Counted from the first letter of the stretch, positions 1 through 8,079 are shown. The stretch: 64,000 nt of DNA from GCA-2709075 sp038146865 (GCA_038146865.1 JAYQSL010000002.1:620001-684000), one strand, 5' to 3'. Notes: generated by a model not told the origin, from the letters alone. Numbers and translations are program-made.

Positions 1-481
1 CATAAAACACCTCCAGACGGTGACCATCGGGGTCTCGAAATTCCACTGACACCTGAGCCCCAGCTCTGCGTCGGCCATCAAAATCAACCTCTACCCCGTG
101 CCCCTCCAGATGCTCGCGCATCTTAAAAACCTCATCAATTGTCGCCACCTCGAAAGCGATGTGGTGCAGCTCTTCATGAGGTGTTGGTCCCTTCGCCGTC
201 CCAACAAGCCCGATACCATGGTGGTCTTCATTAAACCTCATGAAGACCATCTTCCCTTTCTGCATGCTCTCTGGATAGACATCAGAGACTTTAAAACCCA
301 AGACCTTTGTGTAAAATTCTACCGAACGCTCCACGTCTTGGACAATCATGACGATGTGACCCATCTTAAAAATATTAAAGGGTAAGGTTTCTGGAGGCTC
401 AATCGCTTTAATGCGGTCTATCTCGGGATCATTAATGGCGTCTAAATCCACGTTTCTGATGTTTTTGATACGTTCTTCCAT
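1..481 (-). CDS. VOC-family (glyoxalase-like) enzyme, C-terminus cut by window edge
   Basis: The gene reads leftward off the window, so only 160 N-terminal residues are visible. After a leader of about 38 residues there is a vicinal-oxygen-chelate fold. It has GHIVMIVQDVERSVEFY near residues 41-57, ELHHIAFEV near 104-112 and FRDPDGHRLEVFY at the end. The His at about 42, His 106/107 and the Glu in LEVF occupy the usual metal-ligand positions of the family. The start is the ATG at 481, preceded by a GGGGGAT ribosome site. VOC enzymes include lyases, isomerases and extradiol dioxygenases; the substrate cannot be told from sequence. It is divergent from the gene at 769. Confidence 0.8.
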   Translation of the reverse strand, partial: MEERIKNIRNVDLDAINDPEIDRIKAIEPPETLPFNIFKMGHIVMIVQDVERSVEFYTKVLGFKVSDVYPESMQKGKMVFMRFNEDHHGIGLVGTAKGPTPHEELHHIAFEVATIDEVFKMREHLEGHGVEVDFDGRRRAGAQVSVEFRDPDGHRLEVFY

Positions 482-768
482 TTTGATCCCCCAAACTTTT
501 CTCAGCAGAAAAAACAGCCATTCCCACTATGCGGTTTTTTTGATCTCCCGCCTAGTGGCGCACGCTATAATTTAAACCTCAACCATGGGCGGTCTGGTTA
601 CCTGATTCCATATCAATGGCTATCATAAATTAGAACGCAAATAATGTACGCTTCTTATACATTCGATTTTGATATGGGTCTTGTTTGCCTCTTTCCAATT
701 TTATGAGACGTTAATATTCCTCTCTAGAATTGCCTTCGTGAAACGTCTTAGAGATCCATGGGTAAATA

Positions 769-1410
769 ATGACTAAGTGGTACAAATATGGGAGCATTAA
801 GGGATCTGTTCGTCCTGTATATGATGCTATCGACCGAGGTGAAGACCCGCTAAGGCTCAGGATCAAAATTAAGTTTTCCGAGGCCGAGGACTATAGAAAA
901 TACTTAAAGTCAATTACCGCCGGACGAATGGCAGCTCTATTATCATGGCGCGAGCTAAATAGTTTCCCTGAAATAGCGGCATTCCGAGATCCTACCCCAG
1001 GCACTATTCTGTGGTTCTCTCTCATGCGTGATTTCTATAATGATATCCCAACCGATCGTACGTCGGTTCTCGGGGATATGGGGGCAAGCTATAGAACCAG
1101 CGAGATGGTGATAAGAGAGGCTATAGCGGGTGGGGCTATTGTCTCTGAGGCCGATCCGGAAGATCGGCGACGCAGCATTCTATTTCCGTCTATTATGACC
1201 GTAAACACCTATGAATTTGTATTGATGCCAAAATACTTAGAGGCCCTGCGCGAAAATGTCGGCGAGACAAAGTGGGCGAATACCGTGCAAATATTGGAAA
1301 AGCTGCGTTTCTTTGAGCAATTAAGGGAAGAACACGTTCCAGAAATGCTCCGTTTGCAAGTCGCAGCAAGACAACAAAAAATTAAAATAGACTTAAGTCG
1401 ACAGGAATAG
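769..1410 (+). CDS. Possible MarR-like winged-helix DNA-binding protein
   Basis: This 213-residue soluble protein has no signal peptide or membrane segment. Residues 98-125 look like a helix-turn-helix (TSVLGDMGASYRTSEMVIREAI). They are followed at 126-140 by a charged wing, EADPEDRRRSILFPS, resembling the D-x-R-x-R wing of MarR regulators. The C-terminus is helical and basic, consistent with dimerisation. If it is a regulator, the divergent VOC gene or its own promoter are the natural targets, but no operator was identified. No clear ribosome site precedes the ATG. The assignment rests only on the HTH-wing pattern and is tentative. Confidence 0.5.
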   Translation: MTKWYKYGSIKGSVRPVYDAIDRGEDPLRLRIKIKFSEAEDYRKYLKSITAGRMAALLSWRELNSFPEIAAFRDPTPGTILWFSLMRDFYNDIPTDRTSVLGDMGASYRTSEMVIREAIAGGAIVSEADPEDRRRSILFPSIMTVNTYEFVLMPKYLEALRENVGETKWANTVQILEKLRFFEQLREEHVPEMLRLQVAARQQKIKIDLSRQE

Positions 1411-1682
1411 ATACTACGCCTTATTAATCAATTAGGGTCCGGAGTCCTGCCAACCCAACCAACGCTGGGTCAATGCAACTCGATAGGAAATCAATATGTC
1501 CAAGAGATAGGAACCTGACTTCAGACTAATAATTCAAAAGAACCACTTAAAGCAGAATATATCCAATTGATATTTGGGCCATCATTGCTAATCAAAGCAA
1601 AGTTCATTTTTAAATAAATAGATCTTATTTTTTGTAGACGAAAAATGTATAAAACATTCAATATTTCCATATATTTAAATAT

Positions 1683-2060
1683 ATGAGAGATATTTTTAAA
1701 TTTTCTGGCAGAATATCTAAAAAATATTATTTAAAATATATTTCTTTGTTTTTGATATTATTTATAATTATTTTTCTGTTACAGGTTTATATACCAAAGG
1801 AAATAATATTTATTTTTTCCACCGTGATATTTTGTTTTGTTGGCCCGTTAACAGTCCGACGACTGCATGACGTTGGGGTTACTGGTCACTGGCTCTGGAT
1901 TACACCGTGCTTGGGTTTTATCGGATATTTTGATTGGATTGCCTTTGGATCCGTAACAGGAAGCGCATTAATATTTTTAGTCTTTCACGCGGGGCTACTA
2001 TTTCTGCTGATGAAAGAAGGAGATCGTCATAGCAACGAGTATGGTAGACCCAATTATTGA
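1683..2060 (+). CDS. DUF805 family inner-membrane protein
   Basis: A 125-residue membrane protein with four hydrophobic stretches, near residues 14-36, 41-56, 69-88 and 92-111. DUF805 hallmarks are visible: FSGRISKKYYLKY at the start, the signature LTVRRLHDVGVTGHW at about 56-70, and a C-terminal GDRHSNEYGRPNY resembling the family's G-x-x-x-x-N-x-x-G tail. The function of DUF805 proteins is unknown. The gene and its 5' flank (about 1600-1830) are strikingly A+T-rich compared with its neighbours, which may mean recent acquisition. No strong Shine-Dalgarno sequence precedes the ATG. Confidence 0.75.
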   Translation: MRDIFKFSGRISKKYYLKYISLFLILFIIIFLLQVYIPKEIIFIFSTVIFCFVGPLTVRRLHDVGVTGHWLWITPCLGFIGYFDWIAFGSVTGSALIFLVFHAGLLFLLMKEGDRHSNEYGRPNY

Positions 2061-2185
2061 GATTTTATTGCATTAGTTAAAACATAAGAAAGCAGCAAGA
2101 AAACCGATTTTAAGACTAACCGGGAGCTCCTGAGGTGCCTGGACTTCCCCAATCCATCTTTTGAAATCTCTATTCTATATCGGAC

Positions 2186-2214
2186 TTGCTTAGAAATAGC
2201 AGCAAGTCTATAGA
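2186..2214 (+). promoter_or_regulatory. Putative sigma70-type promoter of tRNA-Pro
   Basis: TTGCTT (2186-2191) and TATAGA (2209-2214) are separated by 17 nt and end 12 nt before the tRNA. A perfect 8-bp inverted repeat, GACTTGCT (2183-2190) and AGCAAGTC (2201-2208), overlaps the -35 box and spacer. Identified by eye. Confidence 0.5.
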
Positions 2215-2226
2215 CTTAGCCTCAGT

Positions 2227-2303
2227 CGGAGTGTAGCTCAGCCTGGTAGAGCACTGTCTTCGGGAGGCAGGGGCCGGAGGTTCAAATCCTCTCACTCCGA
2301 CCA
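2227..2303 (+). tRNA. tRNA-Pro (anticodon CGG), CCA encoded
   Basis: A complete 77-nt cloverleaf can be folded by hand. The acceptor stem is CGGAGTG/CACTCCG, the D arm contains AGCCTGGTAGAGC, and the anticodon stem CTGTC/GGCAG flanks the loop TTCGGGA (anticodon CGG). The T arm GGAGG-TTCAAAT-CCTC is canonical, the discriminator is A and CCA is encoded. The closest everyday match is tRNA-Pro, which starts with the same CGGAGTG. Confidence 0.95.
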
Positions 2304-2524
2304 TACAAAGCTAATGAATCCAGCATCTAATCTAAAGAATTGGCGTTTCTTTCGCTTTCCTTTAGCGGATTACAGAGTTCCAAGTCCTGTAAAATTGGAA
2401 GCTTCTACAACAAACTCATTTCTTTTTTACACCGAGAAATTGCAACAAAGTTTTTTTTAGTTAGGTTTCTAATAAACCAATAAACATCCAATATTAACTT
2501 AAGTATCTGCTAGTCGGAGGCAAA

Positions 2525-3136
2525 ATGGGCATCTCAGAAAATAACGGTGATTTCGGTGAGCTAGTTAAGGTTAGAAAATATGTAACTCACGTAGAAGAGG
2601 TACTGCATGAATTTGGCCCTCCAGCCGACCCGCCCCAAAAAAAAGGTTATATTGCGGCAATCACCGCTAACCCTTACGCGGGTCGTTATGTTGAAGATCT
2701 TATGCCCCTGATGGAGGCGCTTAAGCCCCTCGGTATAGAGATGGCGCAGCGTTTAATAGATACACTGGGTGGTGCGGATAAAATTACAGCATATGGAAAA
2801 TCCGCAATTGTGGGGGAAAAGGGAGAACTCGAACATGCCGCATTGTGGCATGAACCTGGCGGCTACGGTATGCGCGAGCTAATTAAACCCTCTAATGCAA
2901 TTGTTCCCTCAACCAAAAAAGTTGGGGGACCTGGACGGTCTCTTGACATTCCCCTCGCCCACGTAAATGCCGCCTATGTTCGAAGTCACTTTGACTGCAT
3001 AGAGTGTTCAATCGCAGATGCCCCTCGAGCAGATGAAATCGTTTGGGTTCAAGCAATGGCAACCGGGCCCCGGATCTATGATCGGGCAGGCGGATTATCA
3101 GCAGAGTCGATTATCGGGGAAGACGGATTACGATAG
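2525..3136 (+). CDS. Amino acid synthesis family protein (DUF1185/AA_synth), copy 1
   Basis: A 203-residue cytosolic protein of the AA_synth (DUF1185, PF06684) family. Conserved blocks are ITANPYAGRYVEDL (about 46-59), YGKSAIVGEKGELEHAA (about 90-106), a glycine-rich KKVGGPGRSLDIPL (about 131-144) and NAAYVRSHFD (about 148-157). The family name reflects old genetic evidence and the real reaction is not established. A GGAGG ribosome site lies 8-9 nt before the ATG. The next gene, a paralogue, starts two bases after the stop, so the pair is certainly co-transcribed and may form a heteromer. Members often occur near organic-acid uptake and amidohydrolase genes, which fits this neighbourhood. Confidence 0.85.
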   Translation: MGISENNGDFGELVKVRKYVTHVEEVLHEFGPPADPPQKKGYIAAITANPYAGRYVEDLMPLMEALKPLGIEMAQRLIDTLGGADKITAYGKSAIVGEKGELEHAALWHEPGGYGMRELIKPSNAIVPSTKKVGGPGRSLDIPLAHVNAAYVRSHFDCIECSIADAPRADEIVWVQAMATGPRIYDRAGGLSAESIIGEDGLR

Positions 3137-3138
3137 CG

Positions 3139-3723
3139 ATGAAGGCACAAATCCGAAAAACTCAGATCACAATCGAGACCACATATAAAGATGGAGAACG
3201 AAAAGCCAAGCACCAAACGCGTAAAGCTGTGGCGATGGCTGTGATTGACAACCCCTATGCGAGTAAATTCTCAAAGAGGCTGACACAATTAGAGGATATC
3301 GGTGAGTGGCTTGGAAAATTTCTTGGGGAGATGTGTCTCTCGGCACTTAAATGTCAACCTAATCAAATCGAAAGTTATGGCAAAGCTGCGATCGTCGGTG
3401 AAAATGGGGAGTGGGAACACGCCGCGGCTATCCTTCACCCCAAACTCGGCAAGCCCCTCCGCAAGGTAATTTCAGGAGGCGCTGCTCTCATTCCCTCTGC
3501 AAAAAAGTTGGGTGGTCCAGGCACTAGGATAGACGTGCCCCTCGGCCATAAAAATGCCGCCTATGTGCGCAGTCACTTTGACTCCGTGGAGGCTGGGCTC
3601 CCCGATGCACCGCGTTCAAATGAAATCCTCGTTTGCATAGCTCTAACGGATTCGGGGCGCCCGCATGCCCGAGTAGGAGGGTTAAAAATCTCTGAAATTG
3701 AGGGATTAAATGGACTTACCTAA
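3139..3723 (+). CDS. Amino acid synthesis family protein (DUF1185/AA_synth), copy 2
   Basis: The 194-residue paralogue of the preceding gene has the same blocks: VIDNPYASKFSKRL, YGKAAIVGENGEWEHAA, KKLGGPGTRIDVPL and NAAYVRSHFD. It differs mainly in a basic N-terminal stretch (residues 1-30, rich in Lys and Arg) and in the middle third. Translation probably depends on coupling, because no clear ribosome site is visible in the two-base gap. Both copies keep the conserved motifs, so neither looks decayed. The tandem duplication suggests a two-subunit enzyme or two substrate specificities; this is inference. Confidence 0.83.
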   Translation: MKAQIRKTQITIETTYKDGERKAKHQTRKAVAMAVIDNPYASKFSKRLTQLEDIGEWLGKFLGEMCLSALKCQPNQIESYGKAAIVGENGEWEHAAAILHPKLGKPLRKVISGGAALIPSAKKLGGPGTRIDVPLGHKNAAYVRSHFDSVEAGLPDAPRSNEILVCIALTDSGRPHARVGGLKISEIEGLNGLT

Positions 3724-3795
3724 ACTGCACTGGGATTATTGAGGCCGGAAGGAAAAACATTTATCGGACCGACGTTAATACGAAGCTCTTAAAGT

Positions 3796-5292
3796 CTAAC
3801 TCTTACCTTTGCGACTTCCATGTTTCTCCAGGATTGCATCCCTGCTTTCTATCCACCCCCTTGTTTTGCGCACCTGATATATTTTTGCCCTGGCCTCTTG
3901 GGCAGCTTTTATGTGATCAACAATCGGAGCCGGGTAATTTTTACCTATAACGCACCCGTGAAGTTTCTGCTCCATTGCCGTCATCAGCCAAGGCTCATGA
4001 ATAAGCTCGTTCGGCAATCTTTTGAGTTCCGGTATCCATCTTTTTATGAATTCTCCTTCCGGATCTTGGTCTCTACTTTGCTTCACTGGATTATAAATTC
4101 TAGCCAGGTTCACGCCCGTTGTTCCACTCTGCATTTGGACCTGGTTCCAATGAATGCCCGGTTCATAATCGGTAAATAACTGGGCTAATAAGACTCCTGA
4201 AAACCGCCAGTGTATCCATAGATGATAACTAGCAAATGACTGAAGCATGGCACGCGCCCGAAAGTTGATCCAACCAGTACTTCTAAGGGCACGCATGCAG
4301 GCATCAATGAATGGGAAACCAGTCCGTCCATTTATCCATGCTTCAATATGATCCTTTTTGGGAGCGCTCTCGGACCGAATACCAATGTAAGAAGGATGAG
4401 CATTTTCCACTTCAAATTGAGGAGCACTTTCCAGCTTCTGGATAAAGTGGCAATGCCAATGAAGCCTGCTTTGAAAAGCACTCAATGATTTCAGCCATTC
4501 TCCTTGCCGAACAGCACCGCTTTCTTTCAATTTTTTTACGCGACCCATGGAAGCCTGGAAAACCTCTCTGATTGATAAAGTGCCATACGATAAATGCGTT
4601 GAAAGTCTCGAGCAGCTACTAAATGCCGTGTTAGGACTGGACATGCCTTTTTGATATGAAGCGCCACGGCCCATAAGAAAACTTTCTAAGAGTTTAAAAC
4701 CGGCGGGACGACCTCCAGGCTGAATTTCGTTACACGCAAGAGAATTGGCGCAGAGCTCCTCGGGGTCTGGAATTCTATCTGATGGCATAGCATCTGCGGG
4801 TAATATCATTTTTGGAGGCACTATCTTTGGCCGCGACATAAACTCGTCCCACCTTTTAGACCAATCATCCCTAGATTTTAATCCGCGTATTACCCCATTT
4901 TGTCTCTCTTCTCTCCACCTTATCCCTCGATCCACGCACCAATGTTTCACAGCCGTATCGCGTTTGAAGGTCCACATATTTCCTGTTTCCTGATGACTAT
5001 GAAGTTGGCAAATACCCCTCTCATTGTGCAGTGCTTCCAAAACAGCCACCATATCGCCAACACGGATCGTCAGGCTAAGCCCGAGCGCCTCAAGCTCAGA
5101 TCTTAATGAATTTAAACAGTCCTTTATGAACAACCACTGCCTTGCGGATGTATCGGGCAATAGCCAGTAATCTGGTTCCACGACATAAAGCGCCAATACC
5201 TCTCCTGCAGCAGCAGCGTTTGTCAGGGGCGCATGATCAAACGTGCGCAGATCTCTTTTGAACCAAACCACTTCCATGAGTGGGTTACGCAC
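3796..5292 (-). CDS. Cryptochrome/photolyase family protein
   Basis: A flavoprotein expected to repair UV pyrimidine dimers with light, or to act as a photosensor. An N-terminal alpha/beta antenna domain begins with VVWFKRDLRTFDHAPL, which matches photolyases. The C-terminal FAD domain contains GRTGFPFIDACMRALRSTGWI, then IYNPVKQSRDQDPEGEFIKRW, and ends with NYPAPIVDH. An ATG-started frame extends to 5364. I prefer the GTG at 5292, which has AAAGGGG five bases upstream and leaves only five residues before the conserved start. The position matching E. coli photolyase Trp382 appears to be Met (in QVQMQSGTTG). So the classical tryptophan electron-transfer triad may be altered, and a CPD photolyase assignment is not certain. 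Confidence 0.85.
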   Translation of the reverse strand: MRNPLMEVVWFKRDLRTFDHAPLTNAAAAGEVLALYVVEPDYWLLPDTSARQWLFIKDCLNSLRSELEALGLSLTIRVGDMVAVLEALHNERGICQLHSHQETGNMWTFKRDTAVKHWCVDRGIRWREERQNGVIRGLKSRDDWSKRWDEFMSRPKIVPPKMILPADAMPSDRIPDPEELCANSLACNEIQPGGRPAGFKLLESFLMGRGASYQKGMSSPNTAFSSCSRLSTHLSYGTLSIREVFQASMGRVKKLKESGAVRQGEWLKSLSAFQSRLHWHCHFIQKLESAPQFEVENAHPSYIGIRSESAPKKDHIEAWINGRTGFPFIDACMRALRSTGWINFRARAMLQSFASYHLWIHWRFSGVLLAQLFTDYEPGIHWNQVQMQSGTTGVNLARIYNPVKQSRDQDPEGEFIKRWIPELKRLPNELIHEPWLMTAMEQKLHGCVIGKNYPAPIVDHIKAAQEARAKIYQVRKTRGWIESRDAILEKHGSRKGKS

Positions 5293-5462
5293 CCAAACCC
5301 CTTTCAGACCAACAAACTCAAGTTCCGGCGACAAATCATAGGCTCGGTTTGGTAGCCCGAACATATCGCTTGTTAATCCAAAGCGTGGGTTAACTAAACC
5401 GTTAAAGTTAATAAATTAATCGAACCAAACACGCTTTGTGGGGCTTCAAATCAAAGCAAGAA

Positions 5463-6221
5463 CTACAGGTAATCCTTATACAATTTCAAAATTTGTTCCC
5501 AATCCTTGGCTGCTGCTTCTGGAGAATAAATATCTCGATCTGGCAATGCGTAGCCGTGTTCGACACCGTCGTGGATCACACCTCGATAATCAACCTTTTC
5601 AAGCTCAATCAAATTTTCAAATTCTCGAACCATGTCAGGAGGCGACAAGTGATCCAACTCCGCCCAACCTGAGAATAGACCACCCCGAAGCCTATTTAAT
5701 TCCCTATGAGGAGAGTCTTCAGTTTCGGAAATGGGCCTTGTTGCATGCAGGGTCGCAATCGCCTGAAATTTTTGGGGAAAGGTTACTCCTGCTTTTAGAC
5801 AGATCCATCCCCCCATACACCAACCAATTGCGCCTACTTTTTCTGACAAAATGTATTTATCGGCCTCGATAAATCCGAGTATCTCTGCAATATCTGCGAC
5901 GATCATTTCATTAGAGAGTCTGCGCCTTTGCTCATTGACTAAATCTGATTTCGTTTTTTCAAGGTGGTGTAGAGAAATCATTCGAGACTTTTCGTCATAA
6001 AACTCATAAGAAATTTCTCCTTGGCGGTAGTAAAAATTAGGAAGTATTGCCACGTAACCCTGATTAGCTATTCGGCGAGCAATCTGGCGCAGCTCTTCTC
6101 TGACGCCCCAAATATCCATAAATAAGACTACTGGAGGGGAGGCTTTGTTTCCGTGGGGGCGCACCACAAATGTCCGCATCACTCCTGATCGGGTTTTGAT
6201 ATCAATAGTATCTTCAATCAT
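5463..6221 (-). CDS. Dienelactone hydrolase family protein
   Basis: An alpha/beta-hydrolase of about 252 residues of the dienelactone hydrolase family. These enzymes hydrolyse lactone or ester intermediates, classically dienelactone in chlorocatechol breakdown. The nucleophile elbow is GWCMGGW with Cys (about residue 135), the form typical of DLH rather than Ser esterases. The Asp in ELDHLSPP and the His in GVEHGYALP complete a Cys-Asp-His triad, and residues up to FMDIWG form the oxyanion side. An upstream TTG is also in frame, but the ATG at 6221 is preferred. It lies between the photolyase and a DCC protein on the same strand. The substrate is unknown. Confidence 0.82.
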   Translation of the reverse strand: MIEDTIDIKTRSGVMRTFVVRPHGNKASPPVVLFMDIWGVREELRQIARRIANQGYVAILPNFYYRQGEISYEFYDEKSRMISLHHLEKTKSDLVNEQRRRLSNEMIVADIAEILGFIEADKYILSEKVGAIGWCMGGWICLKAGVTFPQKFQAIATLHATRPISETEDSPHRELNRLRGGLFSGWAELDHLSPPDMVREFENLIELEKVDYRGVIHDGVEHGYALPDRDIYSPEAAAKDWEQILKLYKDYL

Positions 6222-6347
6222 GTGAACCAACTAAAATGCAAACAGAACAAATCAGTAGATTTTCCAACTAGAATCGCAAAGACCAATCACTATTTCATAG
6301 ATTCACTAGATCCCTTGACCTTAAGAAACATTTTCACAATTTGAGGT

Positions 6348-6713
6348 CTAAAAATCAGAAAAAATCGGTATACGCCCTCGAACAAAAAGGCCAGCACCTG
6401 GCAAGGACGTTAAATAGCCTGCAGCTCTCCAGCCCGGTATCCGCCACCAAAGCTCAGAGAATGCGCGTGCCCCTGAGAGCAAACCCAAGTCTTTCGATAG
6501 CACGTGAAACCTGGCCATTGCGGTTGTTTGATCTAACCCCGCCGGAAAGTTTGTCTGCGCGTTTGATACATCCACAAACTTGAGTTGGCCGTTGCTCTGT
6601 TTTTTCTGGTAGAAAGCAATCTCTGATCGGCACAGAGGGCATGAGCCGTCAAAGAAAACAGTTAGGGTGTCATCAGACTTGTTAGAATTTTTCTTACTCG
6701 TTTGGGGTAACAT
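6348..6713 (-). CDS. DCC family thiol-disulfide oxidoreductase-like protein (DUF393)
   Basis: A 121-residue protein. Residues 18-28 read TVFFDGSCPLC, the DxxCxxC signature that names the DCC family, placed at the end of a first beta strand as in thioredoxin-like folds. The two cysteines are a plausible redox pair. A second conserved stretch is FHVLSKDLGLLSGARAFSELW at about 70-90, followed by the GWRAAGYL and RIPIFSDF tail typical of the family. The function is not established; it is thought to be a redox protein. Upstream lies a highly structured 560-bp gap, described separately, that could act in cis on this gene. Confidence 0.82.
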   Translation of the reverse strand: MLPQTSKKNSNKSDDTLTVFFDGSCPLCRSEIAFYQKKQSNGQLKFVDVSNAQTNFPAGLDQTTAMARFHVLSKDLGLLSGARAFSELWWRIPGWRAAGYLTSLPGAGLFVRGRIPIFSDF

Positions 6714-6833
6714 TCGATTTCAGCGCCTTTAAGCTTGGGTACGTTTTGTCTTGAACCCTAGATCAGCAATCACAAAAATAGCGCAGGCGAATCTCTTCAA
6801 AAACCCTTGCGAGTCCTCATGATTTTCATTAGC

Positions 6834-7000
6834 CAAAAATGGCGAAGGGCCCTCAAAGGAGAGAGCCCTTCCATTGTCACGACGGTCCTCGAAGGACCAA
6901 ATTTTGCTCAGCCGAAAATGACCTTGGGAGCAAAAATCCAGAAACTTTGGGTCGAGGACCCAACATGAAAATGAGACACTGGACCACCTCCTTCCGCTAA
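6834..7000 (-). ncRNA. Candidate structured small RNA or leader (four hairpins plus U tail)
   Basis: The gap 6714-7275 has no convincing protein gene, but 6834-7000 is packed with perfect or near-perfect inverted repeats. In minus-strand order they are TTGGGTC-CTC-GACCCAA (6963-6947), TTTTGCTC/GAGCAAAA (6935-6902), GGTCCT-TCG-AGGACC (6898-6884) and GAAGGGC/GCCCTTC with inner GAG/CTC pairs (6871-6844). The last is followed four bases later by five T residues, as in an intrinsic terminator. At the 5' end AAGGAGGTGGTCCAG (6993-6979) precedes a GTG that opens a 23-codon frame to 6908. So it may be a leader peptide with an attenuator, or a free RNA. I recognise no named RNA family. The rest of the gap (7001-7275) shows nothing beyond the VOC gene's upstream region. 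Confidence 0.35.
6908..6979 (-). CDS. Possible 23-residue leader peptide with extreme Shine-Dalgarno
   Basis: A GTG at 6979 follows AGGAGG with a 7-base spacer and opens a short frame ending at TGA (6908). The encoded peptide has Phe, His and Ser but no run of one amino acid, so a classical amino-acid attenuator is not obvious. Its codons overlap the first hairpins of the structured element. It is reported only because the ribosome site is the strongest in this region. It could equally be part of a non-coding RNA. Confidence 0.2.
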   Translation of the reverse strand: MSHFHVGSSTQSFWIFAPKVIFG

Positions 7001-7275
7001 TTAATGGAAGCAATATTTATTGAGCTTTTTATGACTCAAAGCAAATCCTGTAAGAAAAAAATTTACTGAGTAGGCTGAAAAGCTGGTTCCAATTTTGTGT
7101 TTGGATCAGAAAATTATTCTGGTCCTGCACCAAGAGGAGGGGGCACTCAGACTAGCTGACAAATACTCAAAATAGATGTGATAAAACGATATTCTCAAGC
7201 GCTTCTATTCATGCAATCGTTGGAGGCAAGGGTTCAAAAGGGCCAGGTTAAATAAGCTAATAGGGGAATTTCTTT

Positions 7276-8079
7276 ATGGAAGCCAAGATTAATCATGTTG
7301 CTGTTGTCTCTTCAAACTACGCAATGCTTGGTAAATTTTACGAAGTTTTATTTGGGATGAGGACCTCTCCTAGTGCTCGCCCAAACAGCGCGGTCACGGT
7401 TGGGGATGGATATTTGGGCCTGAATATAAATCCACGGAAACCCGGTCGAGCAGGCGGGCTCGATCACTTTGGTGTGCAAGTTGAAAATACTGAGGAAGTT
7501 TTTGAAAGGATCTCGAAAAACTATCCGAATGTTAAATGGTTGAAGAGGCCCGGCAATCGACCATTTGCAGGGATCACCACCCACGATCCGGATGGTAATA
7601 TTTTTGATCTATCTCAGTCGGACATGAAAAATAGAACGGATGTATATACGGATGGAGAATGGCAACAAAAACGCTCTGTAAGTCATTTTGCTCTCCGCAC
7701 CCTCAATCCAGAAAAATGCGCAGAATTCTATTGTAATACCCTTGGCCTCAGCATGGCGAACCGTGCGGAAGATGATAAAAACTACTACGTGTCGGATGGC
7801 CGCATAACTTTGGTTCTCATACCATGGGACATTTCCGACTACGCGGGAACAGGCATTTCAAGAACTGGTCCCGATCACATTGCCTTTAAAGTTGAAAACT
7901 ATGAGAGCTTTAAGGAGGATTATATTTCTATGATTGAGAGAAATCAGACCCTTACACCACCCGCTTTCGGTGTAGGTCCGGAGGGCCGCACCCGTTTAAC
8001 ACTTATGGAAAATTCTATCCCCTACGCGCAGCACTTTATGTCTGATCTCGAGAACGTCATCCTCGCTATTCACGAATAG
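7276..8079 (+). CDS. Two-domain VOC family protein (glyoxalase/dioxygenase-like)
   Basis: A 267-residue protein made of two VOC modules. The first (residues 1-115) has NHVAVVSSNYAMLGKFYEVLFGM, GGLDHFGVQVE (His64) and THDPDGNIFDLS. The second (about 132-265) has SHFALRTLNPEKCAEFYCNTLGLSM (His137) and GPDHIAFKVENYE (His201). The final acidic metal ligand of the second module is not obvious, as a typical D/P-D-G stretch is replaced by PEGRTRLTLMEN. This resembles extradiol-dioxygenase-type architecture, but the active module may be the N-terminal one. AGGGGA precedes the ATG by about 8 nt. It lies upstream of a TTT transport locus, consistent with a catabolic role. Confidence 0.8.
   Translation: MEAKINHVAVVSSNYAMLGKFYEVLFGMRTSPSARPNSAVTVGDGYLGLNINPRKPGRAGGLDHFGVQVENTEEVFERISKNYPNVKWLKRPGNRPFAGITTHDPDGNIFDLSQSDMKNRTDVYTDGEWQQKRSVSHFALRTLNPEKCAEFYCNTLGLSMANRAEDDKNYYVSDGRITLVLIPWDISDYAGTGISRTGPDHIAFKVENYESFKEDYISMIERNQTLTPPAFGVGPEGRTRLTLMENSIPYAQHFMSDLENVILAIHE

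Noticed and set aside
2227..2530. tRNA-Pro 3' end as an integration (att) site
   Set aside because: No integrase, no direct repeat of the tRNA 3' end, and the following genes look metabolic rather than mobile.
6729..7013. 94-codon frame on the minus strand in the hairpin-rich gap
   Set aside because: It runs through all four hairpins and resembles no protein family; structure of the DNA explains the region better than a coding function.
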